Source of the DNA: Pyrrhoderma lamaoense
Taxonomy: Eukaryota > Basidiomycota > Agaricomycetes > Hymenochaetales > Hymenochaetaceae
Direction: 5' to 3'
Length of the DNA: 64,000 nucleotides
Assembly (NCBI GenBank): GCA_002794735.1
Contig: NBAZ01000015.1
Coordinates: 62,001-126,000 of the forward strand
This document shows, in pieces, positions 1-11,644 of this stretch. Positions within the stretch are counted from its first letter, which is position 1; each line of letters starts with the position of its first letter. The position numbers were made by a program, and so were the translations under genes. The notes under the pieces were generated by a model that saw only the letters and a list, made by a program, of their open reading frames with translations, did no database searches and had not been told where the DNA came from.

Positions 1-1
1 A

Positions 2-2326
2 TATCCGCCGGTTGGGTATGGTGTCGTTCCTCCCGCTACTACTACTTCAAGTACTACTACTACTGTAACAAGTACGGATACGAGCGCTAGCACAGGTGTG
101 CCTACAGCGCCGGTGACGTCTGCGGTGGGCATCTCAAAAGCTACTTCTCCATCCGTGTCTGACTCTTGTATGAGCACGAGTACGGGGACCGGTCAGACAC
201 GGTCCTAGGAGTGGGAGTGTGGGTGTGGGCGCGAGTAGGAGCAATGACACCGAAGTAGCTAAACCTGTCTCCGTCCCGTCTCCGTTCCTGTTCAACCAAC
301 ACACACAGCATCAGACGGACATTCATCCCTTACTTCTCATAACGTCACCGGTACCTCAGCGGAGAGTGATGACAACAACAACAATGACAATAATAGTAGC
401 AATGGTAGTGGTGGCGGTAATAATAACAGTAAAAATAGTACTTCCAAACGCCGAAGATCTCCATCTCGATCCCGATCTCGTTCTCCGTCAAAACTGGGTC
501 TTCGGTTCGGTTCGCGGGAGTGTACGCCAGCAAACAACAACAACCACCATAGTCACAGTCACCGTCGTGATCATGAGTATGAGTACGAGCGTAGATATAC
601 CGACGACGAATATGAGGATGGGGAATGTGAAGATTCCGGACGGAGAAGACACAAGAAACAGAGGTCGGAGTCTTCTTTACCTGTACATGCACATGTACGC
701 TCGTCAGCGGAACCTACAATGATGGTTCTATCTACGCCTTCTCCCCTCCTCCCCCTCCTCTTTCTTTATCTCAAGGCCCGTCTTTACCCCCAGCCCAGCC
801 TTTATCCCCCTCCTTAGCGTCCCAAGTAGCCCGAACGTCGCACCCACCCACAGAGTCACCTGTCCATTCACCAATGTCTTTGTCTACACCTACGCCTCTA
901 CCAGCTCAGCTACCTTCTCTACCTCCCTCTCTTGTGGAGCCTACGTCCACGCCTACAACTACGATCATATCCCTACCGAATGCTAGCGTTAATGTTACTG
1001 TTAAACGAGAACTGGAGGGGGAAGGATGGGACTCGATAACTAGTTCGAAGGGTGCAACTCCGGTTCCTCTTGTTGTGAGGCATGAAATACAAGACAGACA
1101 GGATAGACAAGATAGACAGGAAAGGCAGACATCGGTGTCGAGTGCGATTGTAACCCGAGAGAGGGAAAGTTCAGTCCTGAGTGTGTACCGAGAAAGGGAG
1201 AGAGAAGGTTCAGCTCCAGCCATAAAACAGGATAGGCAGGTCTCATTAACCCCCTCAGCACCCTCAGTGTCCTCAGCAATATCAATGGCTCAGATCGTTA
1301 AACCTCCAGTGATAAAACGGAAGAGGGGCACACAAGGAACAGATCAAGCACAAACTCGGACCCAGGTTCAACGGCTAGAGAGCCCAGCTCCTGTTGTTAC
1401 TCCTGCTACTGCGATACCATCACCAGTTTACACATCCGGAGTATCGGCGTCAACTGTTATGGCAGTAACGCCAGTATCATCACACGCAGTATTGGCATCG
1501 GCACCGGTACAAACAGCGTTTGCACCTCCCGTAACGGCACCCGTTGCGCCTCTTGTTGGTACCAGTGTTGGTACTGAGACACAGCCGTCGTTCGTACAGC
1601 AACTTATCGGTGAGTGTTTCCAGGCCTTCTAATTTTTAATCTACTTGTTATTTTTTTTTACTTTTTTTTACTTTTTTAATCTGTTTTTGGTAGATTTGTT
1701 GATTTACAGACTCCTTTTGAGTACCCTAGTTTCTTTTCGATTCGATCGATTAACGGTTGTACATTACTTCTTGTTCTTATTTTGCTGTGGAATGCATTCT
1801 TCTTGGTACCATTCTTGTTCTTCCTGATTAATCATATTTATTATCGTTATCACTATCATTCTGTTCACTCTCCTAAATGTCTTAACTTTCTGACCTCTGA
1901 TCTATCTTTTTCGCATCCTATTCTACCTCAGATTACTGCAAGTCTCATAAACTAGACTTGCCCGAATTCGGCGGAAAAATAAAACACGAAGAGGTTGATG
2001 ATGGTGACGATGGTGATGATGGGGATGTCGGTAACAACTGCGACAACAACGCCAATGTTAGTACCATTGACAATAATCACCCATCCGACAACAACAAAGA
2101 TACTGACACTTCCATCTCCACTTCCTTTTCTAATTCTAACATTGATATCACCACCACTACGAAAAAGGAGAAGAAGCAGAAGCAGAAAGATAAGTATGCG
2201 GTATGGATAGTACTAGGGAACGAACGGATGGAGTTACCCAACTTGTTTGATAGCGAGAATGAGGGGAGAGAGAGGGTTGCGAGGCAGGTGCTTAAGAGGT
2301 TGAGGTCTCAGTGGTCGACTGCCTAA
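2..2326 (+). CDS. Low-complexity SR-rich protein with dsRBD-like C-terminus (5' end outside window)
   Basis: Reading frame enters from the left edge. A consistent model is exon 2-167, intron 168-308 (GTATGAG...CACACAG), exon 309-682, a less certain intron 683-798 with a pyrimidine-rich end, exon 799-1609, intron 1610-1931 (GTGAGTG...CTCAG), exon 1932-2326. The product is Ser/Thr/Pro rich, then has a run of Asn and Gly, an RS-type patch (RRRSPSRSRSRSPS) and a long proline/threonine region. The last exon starts with a helix-like DYCKSHKLDLPEF, carries a long Asp/Asn/Thr insert, and ends with YAVWIVLG, ERMELP and a helix GRERVARQVLKRL. This order (alpha-beta-[insert]-beta-beta-alpha) resembles a double-stranded RNA-binding fold, but that is inference. 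RS repeats are known in splicing and RNA-binding proteins. I do not recognise the family, and the splice pattern of the middle part is uncertain. Confidence 0.6.
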
Positions 2327-3335
2327 AGAAGAGGAAGAAGAACTCCTACCCCCCTTCCTTGTCCCATATATTTTTTCGATTTACATTCTCTTGTACTTGT
2401 ACTTGTATATGTAGCTGTACGTTATACAATAACCTTATTCCAATTCATGCAGACAGACATATCAGACAGACAAAGCCATGCATGTAAGTCAGAACACAGA
2501 AACACGCAATGGACGTCGTAATTAAGGGAATTAGAGAATTGGAGAATTAAGGGTGTTTAGTAGATGCCTACTTATAATGTAGATCGGAGGGATTTACACA
2601 GATTTACACAGCCTACGCACATACATAGATCTTAATGACATTGCACATTACATTTTTTCATCTTACATTCACATAACCACAAATAGTACACTACAACTGA
2701 CACAAACCCTGATGTGATACAAAATATAAATTACGGTATGCAATATACGATATATACAAGTGCAATGATACGATGATACGATATAAAATGTAAAGAAAAG
2801 AGAAAAAAAAATAATGAAATGTAAATCAATTCAAACGTATAACGCATGTGGTTTTTTTTCTCTATGGACTCATTGTTCCTGGATCTTGAGTCCTGGATCA
2901 CGATATTGACTAAAGAAGTTTGAAGGCGTTCTTTCGTTCGGTCGGGCGGGTTGGCGGGATTGGATAAACACATAACCCTTGACCGACCGACTGACCGATA
3001 TATAATTGAATATAGTGATGATTAAAAAATAATTTGAGAGGACTGGTTAGATTGATTATATTACTAGTACCTAATAATTGAAGGTGTATTAAAAATTAAC
3101 TTCACTTTTTCCCTTCGATGAGTATTAATAACATACAGTACGATAGATTTCTTTTTATGCGAGGTTTGCACAATTACTTTTATCCTTTTTTCCGCCTTTT
3201 TTTAGCATCTTTTTTTTATCGAAGCTATTTAGTGCTGAGTTTTCTGTACAAATATATTCAAATAATATGGGCGATTTGATTTCTCATGCAAGAGTACTAA
3301 AAATATCGTTTGCTGCTTACAATTAGAACACAACA

Positions 3336-3463
3336 GGCGGGTATACGAAAGGACGCTAAGCACTAGTACATGGTCGAATGTCTCCCTAAATTCAAGCTAG
3401 AAATTAGTTAGCCAAGAAACAAATGCCGCGTATGGTTCCTGGTGTCCTTTCGTATACCAGCCT
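3336..3463. repeat. Inverted repeat pair, 22 bp arms, 84 bp loop
   Basis: The left arm at 3336-3357 and the right arm at 3442-3463 are reverse complements over 22 bp with two mismatches. The core GGTATACGAAAGGAC (3341-3355) matches perfectly with 3444-3458. The whole unit is about 128 bp, has no coding content and no clear target-site duplication. It could be a very small MITE or the footprint of one. Confidence 0.6.
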
Positions 3464-3864
3464 GCACTAAGAGTCATAGACAAAGCGAATTGTCCCTGAC
3501 AAACGACCTTAATTTATTCTTTTCCCTAAACATATGTTTGTGCAACTCACAACCGGATATCGAAGGATGAGGTTGTTCTTATCAATGCAAAACGAATAAT
3601 ATTGTCTATTCTCATGAAGGCACTTGCCTGCTAATTTATCAGTAGACTTCACGCTTGAGTTTATTTCAAATAGTGCTTTCCAAGTTTAAAACACACAAAA
3701 TCACCGCTAAGTGGAAAAAATATAAAAATATGACACGAAGAATGCGGACACCTTTGTCCACTTACACAGGGGACAAGTGAATGTTACATGTGTATTGTGT
3801 ACACAAGTCTTACCTTTTGTTGCAAATCTGTCTCTTGTTCGTTCTTAACTATCTTCAGCACATA

Positions 3865-4494
3865 AGGTACTCGCACGATAAACTCAACGCGCTACTTTGT
3901 CACACTTTCCACCCAAAAAATATTTTTACTTCCTAAATTCTACACAATAAATTATAATAGTTTTAAGCAGATGAAAAGTAAAGAAAGTAGGTAATCTATG
4001 AAATGGTCTAAGCAAATTTAGAAATTACAAATTTTAAATGACTTATAAGGAAAAACATTTTTTCTCGAATATTGTTTTTAAATGCATTTTTATATGTTTT
4101 GGCATATTTTTTAAATTTTTCAAATTTTTTGTTTCATATTTTTGCGCGTTTAGGGCCGGGCTTTGGCTTAGCCGATGCGAATAAACTTCCATATTTAGAT
4201 AATATATTATGTAACTAATATTATGTAACAATACTAACAAGCTGCGCCTAAAAATAGTTCAAACCTGTTAGAATTATCAAGACTTTATTATTACTTGTTA
4301 CTTTATATAGATAAATAAAATCCACTATTTAACTTTTCTATAACTTTAAATCAATATTCTCCCAAGTAAAGGCCATATAAGGGATTATTGAAAAAAAAAA
4401 ACTTTTTTTCTGAGAATTTTGCGCCGTGACATAACGCGTTACACGTGACGTTACAGTGATGTGACAGCGTGTTGAGTTTATCGTGCAAGTACCT
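3865..4494. mobile_element. Non-autonomous Tc1/mariner-type element (MITE), 630 bp
   Basis: The two ends are inverted repeats of about 29 bp. The left end starts AGGTACTCGCACGATAAACT and the right end, read on the minus strand, starts AGGTACTTGCACGATAAACT; only two differences are seen over the shared stretch. Both ends are flanked by TA (3863-3864 and 4495-4496), which is the target duplication of Tc1/mariner transposons. The interior is AT rich and has no transposase-like frame, so it must be mobilised in trans if at all. Confidence 0.75.
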
Positions 4495-5064
4495 TACATA
4501 ATTATGTTTGTATGTAAGTGTACCTTGATCTACATCTGCATTCATCTCTCTCCCTTTTTAAACCTCAAGACCCTCGAACTTCGTCAAATCAAACCCATTT
4601 ACTACTTAATCAGGCGATTTAGCAAAGTAGTGCAGGCAGTGTAAGGGGGTGGCAAATCGGGCGTATCATTATTCGGCTTACTCCGTTATACGCACACCGG
4701 CTTGCTCAAAACGCATACACGGGCGGGCCTGTAAGTCCTTCAGAAAAAAACCCTAAATCTGGCATTATCTCTAGCTAAAAAAAGATTTGCGTTTTACAAC
4801 CACGATAACTGAAATGGACCCTCAAAAATTGTATCAACAAACAACTATCATTAGCACTTACACAAGAGTAATACAACGAACTCAACGCATATCATGCATA
4901 AACTTGACATATATGGTAATAGTCAACCGAAAAGAGTTTCAGAATTCTCACGTTTGGCAGAGCCACCGGAGAAATTTAGGAAATGCGGCCCTGGCTCCCT
5001 GGCTCCCTCTTAGAGCTCCAGAGCCCTTGAACATGCAAACAACAAAACACGAGTTTGGGATTTA

Positions 5065-5116
5065 TTTACTCTTTTTACGGTAACGGAGAGATGCCACCGT
5101 AAAAAAATAGAGTAAA
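5065..5116. repeat. Hairpin with about 17-bp stem
   Basis: TTTACTCTTTTTACGGT (5065-5081) pairs with ACCGT, an A-run and a closing TAGAGTAAA (5096-5116) after a 14-base loop. A two-base bulge is needed on the A-rich side. It lies about 270 bp before the hydrophobin start codon. A role is not known; it may be a degenerate element end. Confidence 0.45.
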
Positions 5117-5387
5117 AAGGACCAAGACCTTAAAAAATTTACAATGAGGTCCTGACTCTCCCCGTCTTCCCCCACATTAACCTCACCTCTCTTAATCTCT
5201 CCTCCAGGCCCTTTAGAGATCGCTTACTCTCTTTCTCCTTCTTACTTCTTCCTTCATTGAAGATACTGCCTTGAGGTGCTATCACAATCACAAGGGTTCA
5301 AGATCAACGACAAAACTCGAATCTCCATCCCAATCTCAATCTCAATTCCTACCTACTACCACTATCAAACACCGAACCTCAGCTCCG

Positions 5388-5916
5388 ATGGTCTCTACAA
5401 CACTCCTTAAGCCCATCTGCTACTCGCTAGCAATCGCTCTCTCGCTCGGCTCATCAGTGTCAGGAGGAGTCTCAAGAGGACCTTCAGGTGTCAGAACCAC
5501 ATACACGCCAGCAGCTACATCGACCCAAGTACACTCCTTGTGTTCGCCTAATGCTGCGCAGTGCTGTAATTCCACAAATTTCTCGAACAGTTCTACAGCG
5601 GAGCATCTGTTCACGGAGCTGAACATCACAAAGCCGCACAAGGTTGTAGATGTTGGGTTTGAGTGCTTGTCATTGACGGACAATGAAGTGCGTGAAGGAA
5701 CATGGTAAGTCTAAACTTTTCATCTCAGCTTCATACTCTCCGTCTGTCCGTCACCACACGGACGGACGGACGTGCATACGCTTCAAGATCTTCTCATGCT
5801 AATCATTAAAATTTCTATCGTTTAGTGGCGAGTTCCTCTTCTGTTGCCACAAAGTCTACAATAGCACACTCTTCATGGATAACTTCGGTGTCAACTGTAC
5901 CGATCTGGAGTCTTAA
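5388..5916 (+). CDS. Divergent class I hydrophobin-like secreted protein
   Basis: Two exons, 5388-5704 and 5826-5916, joined across a 121-bp intron (GTAAGT...TTTAG) that splits the fifth cysteine codon; product 135 aa. The chosen start gives MVSTTLLKPICYSLAIALSL, a signal peptide; an upstream in-frame ATG at 5271 would bury it. The eight cysteines follow C-X6-CC-X32-C-X12-C-X5-CC-X16-C, which is the class I hydrophobin spacing. Hydrophobins are secreted amphipathic proteins that assemble on hyphal and spore surfaces. Unlike the other two hydrophobins here it has several N-X-S/T sites (for example NSS, NIT, NST, NCT), an acidic middle and no hydrophobic LLGLLG helix, so it is a distant member or a hydrophobin-patterned secreted protein. 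Confidence 0.75.
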
Positions 5917-7081
5917 AATTCTTTAGCCCTATCTCATACATCATTCACAAAAGGGTCTTTTAAAGAGAAAGGAAGAGAAGGGTCTAGAAGTTCCGAAGAT
6001 GCTCTCTAGATGGCGCTAATCTTTTCCCTTACTTAGCTCCGCATACATCCAATTATTCGCTTTTCAATTTATTTCGCTTATTGTGTTTTATGAATCTTAA
6101 TTACTTGCTTGCAGATTACTCCCGTTACACTGCTATCCTACCCTTCCCCCATCTACCCATTCACCCATCCCGTCCGATTAAATCATTTCATTTACCGTGC
6201 GCCCTGACTATGATTGTTTTCTTCCCTCATACATGTGCATGTACGTCTCTCATTTTTATGTGTATATGTACCTCATCCACGCCAGACATGACAAACACTT
6301 GTACCTTACATGAAAGATCTCTCCCATCTTTTATCTTAGTTAATTCTCTCGTTCGTTCCCTCTCCCTCTTTTATCTCTTCATATCATGCATGTATCAAGC
6401 ACAGCGGGCGGGTAGCAAACACCCTCATCTTCATTTTTTTAGTCTTAGCTTTTGTTTTTGTAATCTTTCTCCCCTGCCTGTCTCTACTGCTGAACACCGA
6501 CGGACTACTTATATTATTCTTGTTTGAACATGGACCAAGTGTTTTTTTTTAAACAATAGAGGTATCTCGCAGTGAATTTTTCCCCTGCCTGACTAGATGA
6601 GTCAATCATCAATGCACTATTTTACCCTGCTCATATTAAAATTTAGTCCAGTTACTGGTCTACTAGGTCTAGCAAGTCTAGAATCTCGCAGCAATTGCAG
6701 AGCAGAATAAGCCAGAACTAATAAGCTAAGTAAGTCTAGAGGAACTGCGACGGGCCCAAAGGTTGCATGTGCCACCCATAAGGCACATCGTCCATATAAG
6801 GAACCTTCGGACATAATAGTGATACAAACAAGAACAAAGCACCCTGAAAACATCCTAAAACGGGGAGAGTAACAAAAACTCACCTTGTTTAAACAATAGT
6901 CCTTTTCAAAACAAAGCGTCGTCGCAACCCCCTCTTTTTTTCTCTTCTCTCTCTCCAACCCCATAATTTCAAGTTCTGGCTTCAGGTCTCAAAAAAATCA
7001 AGAAACAAAAACTTTCAGGAAGATACACAGATTCACACACTCGGCACGTTTTAAGCACATTGTTTTTGTGTGTCGATCATA
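5917..7081. other. Intergenic region between hydrophobin and RhoGEF
   Basis: About 1.2 kb separates two plus-strand genes. The plus-strand open frame at 6081-6527 is a product of pyrimidine-rich DNA and shows no domain. The stretch should hold the 3' UTR of the hydrophobin gene and the promoter of the RhoGEF gene. No convincing TATA element was found. Confidence 0.5.
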
Positions 7082-10000
7082 ATGCACCATGCACTCTCCA
7101 GAAAGGCTAGCCTGAGAACGACAGTGCCACACGGAAAATCAACAACATCCACCGTTCCCGACAAGCTGGCGACCTCAACAGCAGCTCTAGCAGGAACGGG
7201 AACAAACTTTGATCAGCATCAGCAACAACAATCTCGCAAAAACCGACGAAAAGACAAGGAAAAACCTCTTACTTCCTCAAATAACAAGCAGCATTTTGCA
7301 ATTAATAATACACTACAAACCCCAGATCGGAGACACTTGAATACTACTGGTAGAGAAGCTCAGAAGCAAGTACAGCAGCAACATCATGGCCAACATGCTA
7401 GCTACTCTCCTGATGAGAATAGAAAGTTGGAAGAGATTGAGTATCGTGCACGAGAACAGTCTTCAGAAAAGCGCTCAAGAACACGCACAACATCTTCTAG
7501 TGGTCTGAGGTTCAAGAATAGATCAGAAGAGACTCTGTGTATCAATAATAATAGTAATAATAGCAATTACAATAATAATTATTCGGATCCTCGCAAACTA
7601 GAACGCGACATCTCTAGCTCAGCTTTTCATCAACAAATCGGTCGGAATGTGGGAACTCATTCTACTACTGCCTCTTCTTTTCAGGACTCTGGGAAACCTC
7701 TTCAGCGTCGAGTCTCTTGGGGGCGAAGCAAAATCCATGAAGTACCCGCTCAAGAAACGGAATATAAGCGAGCTGGCGCTCTTGGCCTTCCCTGTCTTGA
7801 AAAAGATCTTTTACCTAGTTTACGTGACACAGTGGACAAGATGACGAGTGAAAATGCCCCGCCTATACAATCAAATAGGACAAGGGCATACACGTGTCAG
7901 CAGCCTTCTCAAGGACAAGGACGACCTACTACTGGTACTCATGTATCAGAAATAACTCGAATGATGGCTCCCAGATTGTCTGAAACCCCATGCACTCCAA
8001 GACACGATGTTAAGACGTTTAATGGGCGTCATTGTGGTGTGTTTTAGTTCTTCTCTTATGCTTTATGAGGATTGCTTCTAACTATCAATCTCTACATTTT
8101 TATTCTACGGTCACTAATCAGCTGATGTAGACTCTTCTTCCAAATCTGGCGACGAAATTGATACAGATTTTAGGCTCACCCATAGTAAGATTGCGATCAA
8201 ACCAAAGTCTAGCTTGAAAACGTTCGGTATGCCGTATACTAAGAGCAATAATCGCGAGTATGCTTCAGAGGACGTGGAAGATTCTGAGTCATCTTTGTCT
8301 ACTCCTCGGCTTAGATCACTTTCAAGAGCTGTTTCCCGCGCCTAGATGCTCCTTCTTCGGCAAGAGGATCGCCTTCCTGTATCCCATCTCCAAAGTTTAG
8401 AGACAAGATGTTATCCCCAAGACCTCAAGCAAGAAGTCCTATGGCTACCTATCACTCCCCAGAGCAGAAATCTTATTCGCCTCGAAGTCCTCATCTAAGT
8501 AACAAGAACAGCTATTCTAAAAAGCTCCCTGTAGTTGACTATGCAGACTCTTCCGACAATCCTCTTACTTGCAGACGTAGTAAATCGCGTGAAGTTACTC
8601 CTAAGTTGAAGTCAGGCAAGCTTACACAAACCGAAACTTATCACGATGATAAGTCAGAAGAGTACCTGAGTAATTATCAATCAGTAGGTAGATCCTCCCC
8701 CTCTACATCTCCGTTTCAGCCATCTCCAAAGCCAGACGAAGTATCTCGCCGTTCACATCGTCAACCTCCTATCACCCCTCGTGTGAATGGTGTTCAAGGG
8801 ACCAGAGAACATAGTCATTCCAATCAATTAAGACAAGAGCTCAACCCTAGTGTTATAAGCTCTTCCGATGACTCGAGAAAACGACGTAAGAATGAGCTAG
8901 TCGATCTTGTTTCCAATCTGGGAATCGGTCTACGCACACTGGACGAAGACAAGAACAAACACATGGAAACAGCATCCTTAGACGCGAATACCTCCACTGA
9001 ATCCGGATGTTCTCTAGTCGATATCTACTGGCCACTCCAAAGCCAAGAAATAGCGATTCTGGAATAGATTCTAGAGATGAAAAGTTACTTAGACCAAACT
9101 TGCAAAACGCGGATGCTAATCGTGATAGTTTACTCATGCTGAACTCTGAGCGTCAAAAAGAGGCATTTGGCATCCCTTCTTCTACTTCAAAGCTGAGTGA
9201 AGGCAATGAATCTCTATTATTTGTAGAGAGCAACACTTCTATTAAGAACCTCATTCAGGAATCCGATTACGACGGAGAAGATGCCAGAGATTTGGAGCTA
9301 AGTATGGGAGCTGAGAAACTTTTCCGAACGCTTGCTATTGGAGCTGACTCTTTTGAGACCGAGAAGGTACCTGGCAAGAAGAAGCGAGCTTCATGGCGTT
9401 CAAGTATGATTGAAGCTGAAAAATATCTGTCAGAAACGATGCTACCTGGTATGACACCTAGTTCTTCTTCGTCTTCCATTTACCAAGAAGATGTTCCAGA
9501 AAGGCCTTGGCAGAAGCGTGAGCAAGACTCTGATAGACTGCAAAATATCAATAGCGGCTATCTCAGATCATCCTGGAAGAAGACTCTGCCTAACTCTGCT
9601 TATATTTCTTTGAAAGAGCGCTATGGTGAGCAAGAGATGCTAAGGCAAGAAGTTATCTGGGATCTTTGTGAGACAGAAAATACATTTAGTAAGAGCTTAC
9701 GTACTGCTTTGAAAATCTATATCCAACCTCTTCTTGGAAAGAATCGGAAATGGGTTCCTGGGCTTCCGAGTAATGTTACTCGTCTTATGGACTGGCTGGA
9801 CGATATCTATCAACTTCACTCGCAGATAAACTCCTCTTTGCGACATGCACGTTCTAAGCAGTACCCTGTCATCCTCAAGATAGCTGAAACCTTGAGGCCA
9901 TTCATCCCAAGATTAGAAGTGTATCAGCCTTATATTGCACGCCTGGATGAAACTGTGGAAGAGATTGAGAAGATCGTTGAAGATCCACAGAGTGAGCTTG

Positions 10001-11457
10001 GGGAATTCTTCAGGATACAGTCAACGAAATTTGATTGTGATGGAATGTCTCTCTGTTCCTTACTTTGGCTACCTCTGACAAGGTTGGGCGATTCTTGAAA
10101 TACTTTAATGTGGTAGATAATAGGTTTTGTCTACTTTATTCCGCTGAAATAATAACCTAATAGGAATTATGGGTTTTAACTCCAAGAACCCATGTAGATC
10201 ATCTACCAACTTTCTCGCTACTGCATTCAACGACTATGGTCATTCGTGTGATGCGAGAGGTGAAAATCAGGGAAGAAGAATACCTCTTTGTCAAGGATCT
10301 AGTTCACAAAATCCATGGTCTACCGGGTTCTGTACAGATAGCTCAACGAGAAAGGAAATTAATCGCTCACGGAGCAATACAACGGATACACCTTACCGAA
10401 ACGTCTAAACGAAGTCTAGACGAGGGATCAAGTAATCCGAACCATCATACCCAAGCACTCCGCAGGCGTGATAGTCGAATTGAAAGTCGACGATTCACTA
10501 TCCGGAAAGCGACGTCTCTCGACTCTCTTCTTTCTGACGCACCATCAATAACTTCATTGTCATCTATGGCATCTACCAGTAACTATTCTCTTGATGGTGA
10601 TAATTCTCAGAGACAATACATTAGTCGCTCGAACAGCTCCCGTTTTTCTAGAAACAGTTACTCAAATCACGAGAGAGCGAAGTCCAGTCACCTATATGCG
10701 TTCATCTTCAATGACTTGGCTGTATTTACTGCTCCTGTCGTCAAAAAACATGACTCTGCACAGTCGACGAAACAGGGTAATTGGGAGATACTCAACGATA
10801 TTGGTATCTGCCGGTTCTCTCGATCTCAGATCATTCTGGGAAACTTGGTTAGTTCTTTTATTCCATCCCTCTTGCTTAATCACACACACTCACCAAAAAC
10901 ACTCCAGGGTATGATCATCTAATCGGTGTACACGTACTTCCTTTAGATGTTGAGCATCTGGATAATGGCGTATCTCCTGACACTACTGTGACCTCCTTCT
11001 ATCTGCATCTCTCAGAGTCTTCCATGCAGCTTCCAAAGCTCACGGAATCACGACAACGATGGCGTACTGCTCTCGAACAGTGCTGCAACTACACACTATT
11101 TTCTCTATCCTTCCCAGCTCACTCTGGCCACTATTTGACCCAAGGACCTAGCTAGAGACCGAAGACAGTACAAATCAGAGTATCATGTCGATACTTGCGT
11201 CTGGTCTTCCACTCCCTAAAAGCCCGTCTGTTCAGATGAAGGAAAGTAGAGTTGGAGATGGGAAGGACAATGTCTTGAGGGAAAGGGAAGAGCGTGGTTG
11301 GTGGGTGCTAAGATTCCAGCAGACATTGAAAGAAATGCAAAAGAGTAGTCTTTATTCTCATCCTATCCAGTGTCTATCTCCTGCATCCACAGGTTCATCA
11401 TCGCGCAAGGTAGTCTCAAGTCGTAGACGTCTCAGGCTCGGAGCTATAGGAAAGTGA
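7082..11457 (+). CDS. Rho guanine nucleotide exchange factor (DH-PH)
   Basis: Large protein with a low-complexity N-terminal half (Gln-, Asn- and Ser-rich, basic) and a DH domain beginning around nucleotide 9600 with YGEQEMLRQEVIWDLCETE and containing SELGEFFRIQSTKFDCDG. After an intron (10110-10163) the DH continues with HVDHLPTFSLLHSTT. A PH-like domain follows (HLYAFIFNDLAVFTAP, then YDHLIGVHVLPLDVE after an intron at 10848-10907). DH-PH proteins load GTP on Rho/Cdc42 GTPases that set cell polarity. The first intron is 8037-8130. The frame slips by one base at about 8343, 9013, 10088, 10908 and 11152. Translation reads well on both sides each time, so these look like missing bases (for example in CC or GGG runs) rather than introns. 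Its 3' end faces the convergent transporter gene 187 bp away. Confidence 0.85.
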
Positions 11458-11644
11458 GGTCTATCATTTTAAATTATCATAATTAAATAAAGTCATCATC
11501 TACGTATAACTTCTTTTCTTGGGATCCAAAAATTAGATTAGTTATATTTCTACTCTACTTTTAGAGGTCATAATAGCAAAGTACTAGAATGTTCACGGAT
11601 ATATAATGCGTTGTATAATTAATCAATAAAAAGGTTTCATATTT

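Larger units (their letters stand above)
2327..5387. other. Gene-free AT-rich interval with repeats
   Basis: No reading frame here looks protein-like on either strand. Short open frames (for example 2731-2973 and 4787-5083) are biased, lack splice context and resemble nothing. The interval carries a short inverted repeat (3336-3463), a TA-flanked MITE (3865-4494), a hairpin (5065-5116) and, just before the hydrophobin, a pyrimidine-rich stretch that probably belongs to its promoter and leader. Confidence 0.6.

Noticed and set aside
219..722. Long plus-strand frame covering the first intron of the left-edge gene
   Set aside because: The alternative frame joined by a consensus intron at 168-308 gives a better protein with an RS patch; the 219-722 frame yields Thr/Val repeats typical of a shadow.
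4043..4240. Small open frame inside the 630-bp MITE
   Set aside because: 65 codons without DDE or helix-turn-helix features; AT-rich noise in a non-autonomous element.
6081..6527. 148-codon plus-strand open frame
   Set aside because: It lies in pyrimidine-rich DNA between two genes, has no signal peptide or domain, no intron signals, and only biased composition.
8274..8314. 41-bp intron that would repair the first RhoGEF frame break
   Set aside because: It is too short for this genome's introns and would remove a stretch (ESSLSTPRLRSLSR) that reads well as coding; a missing base near 8343 explains the data better and matches the other slips.
7082..11457. RhoGEF as a true pseudogene
   Set aside because: Five breaks are all one-base losses, codon content between them is well kept, and essential genes in the same window show the same defect.
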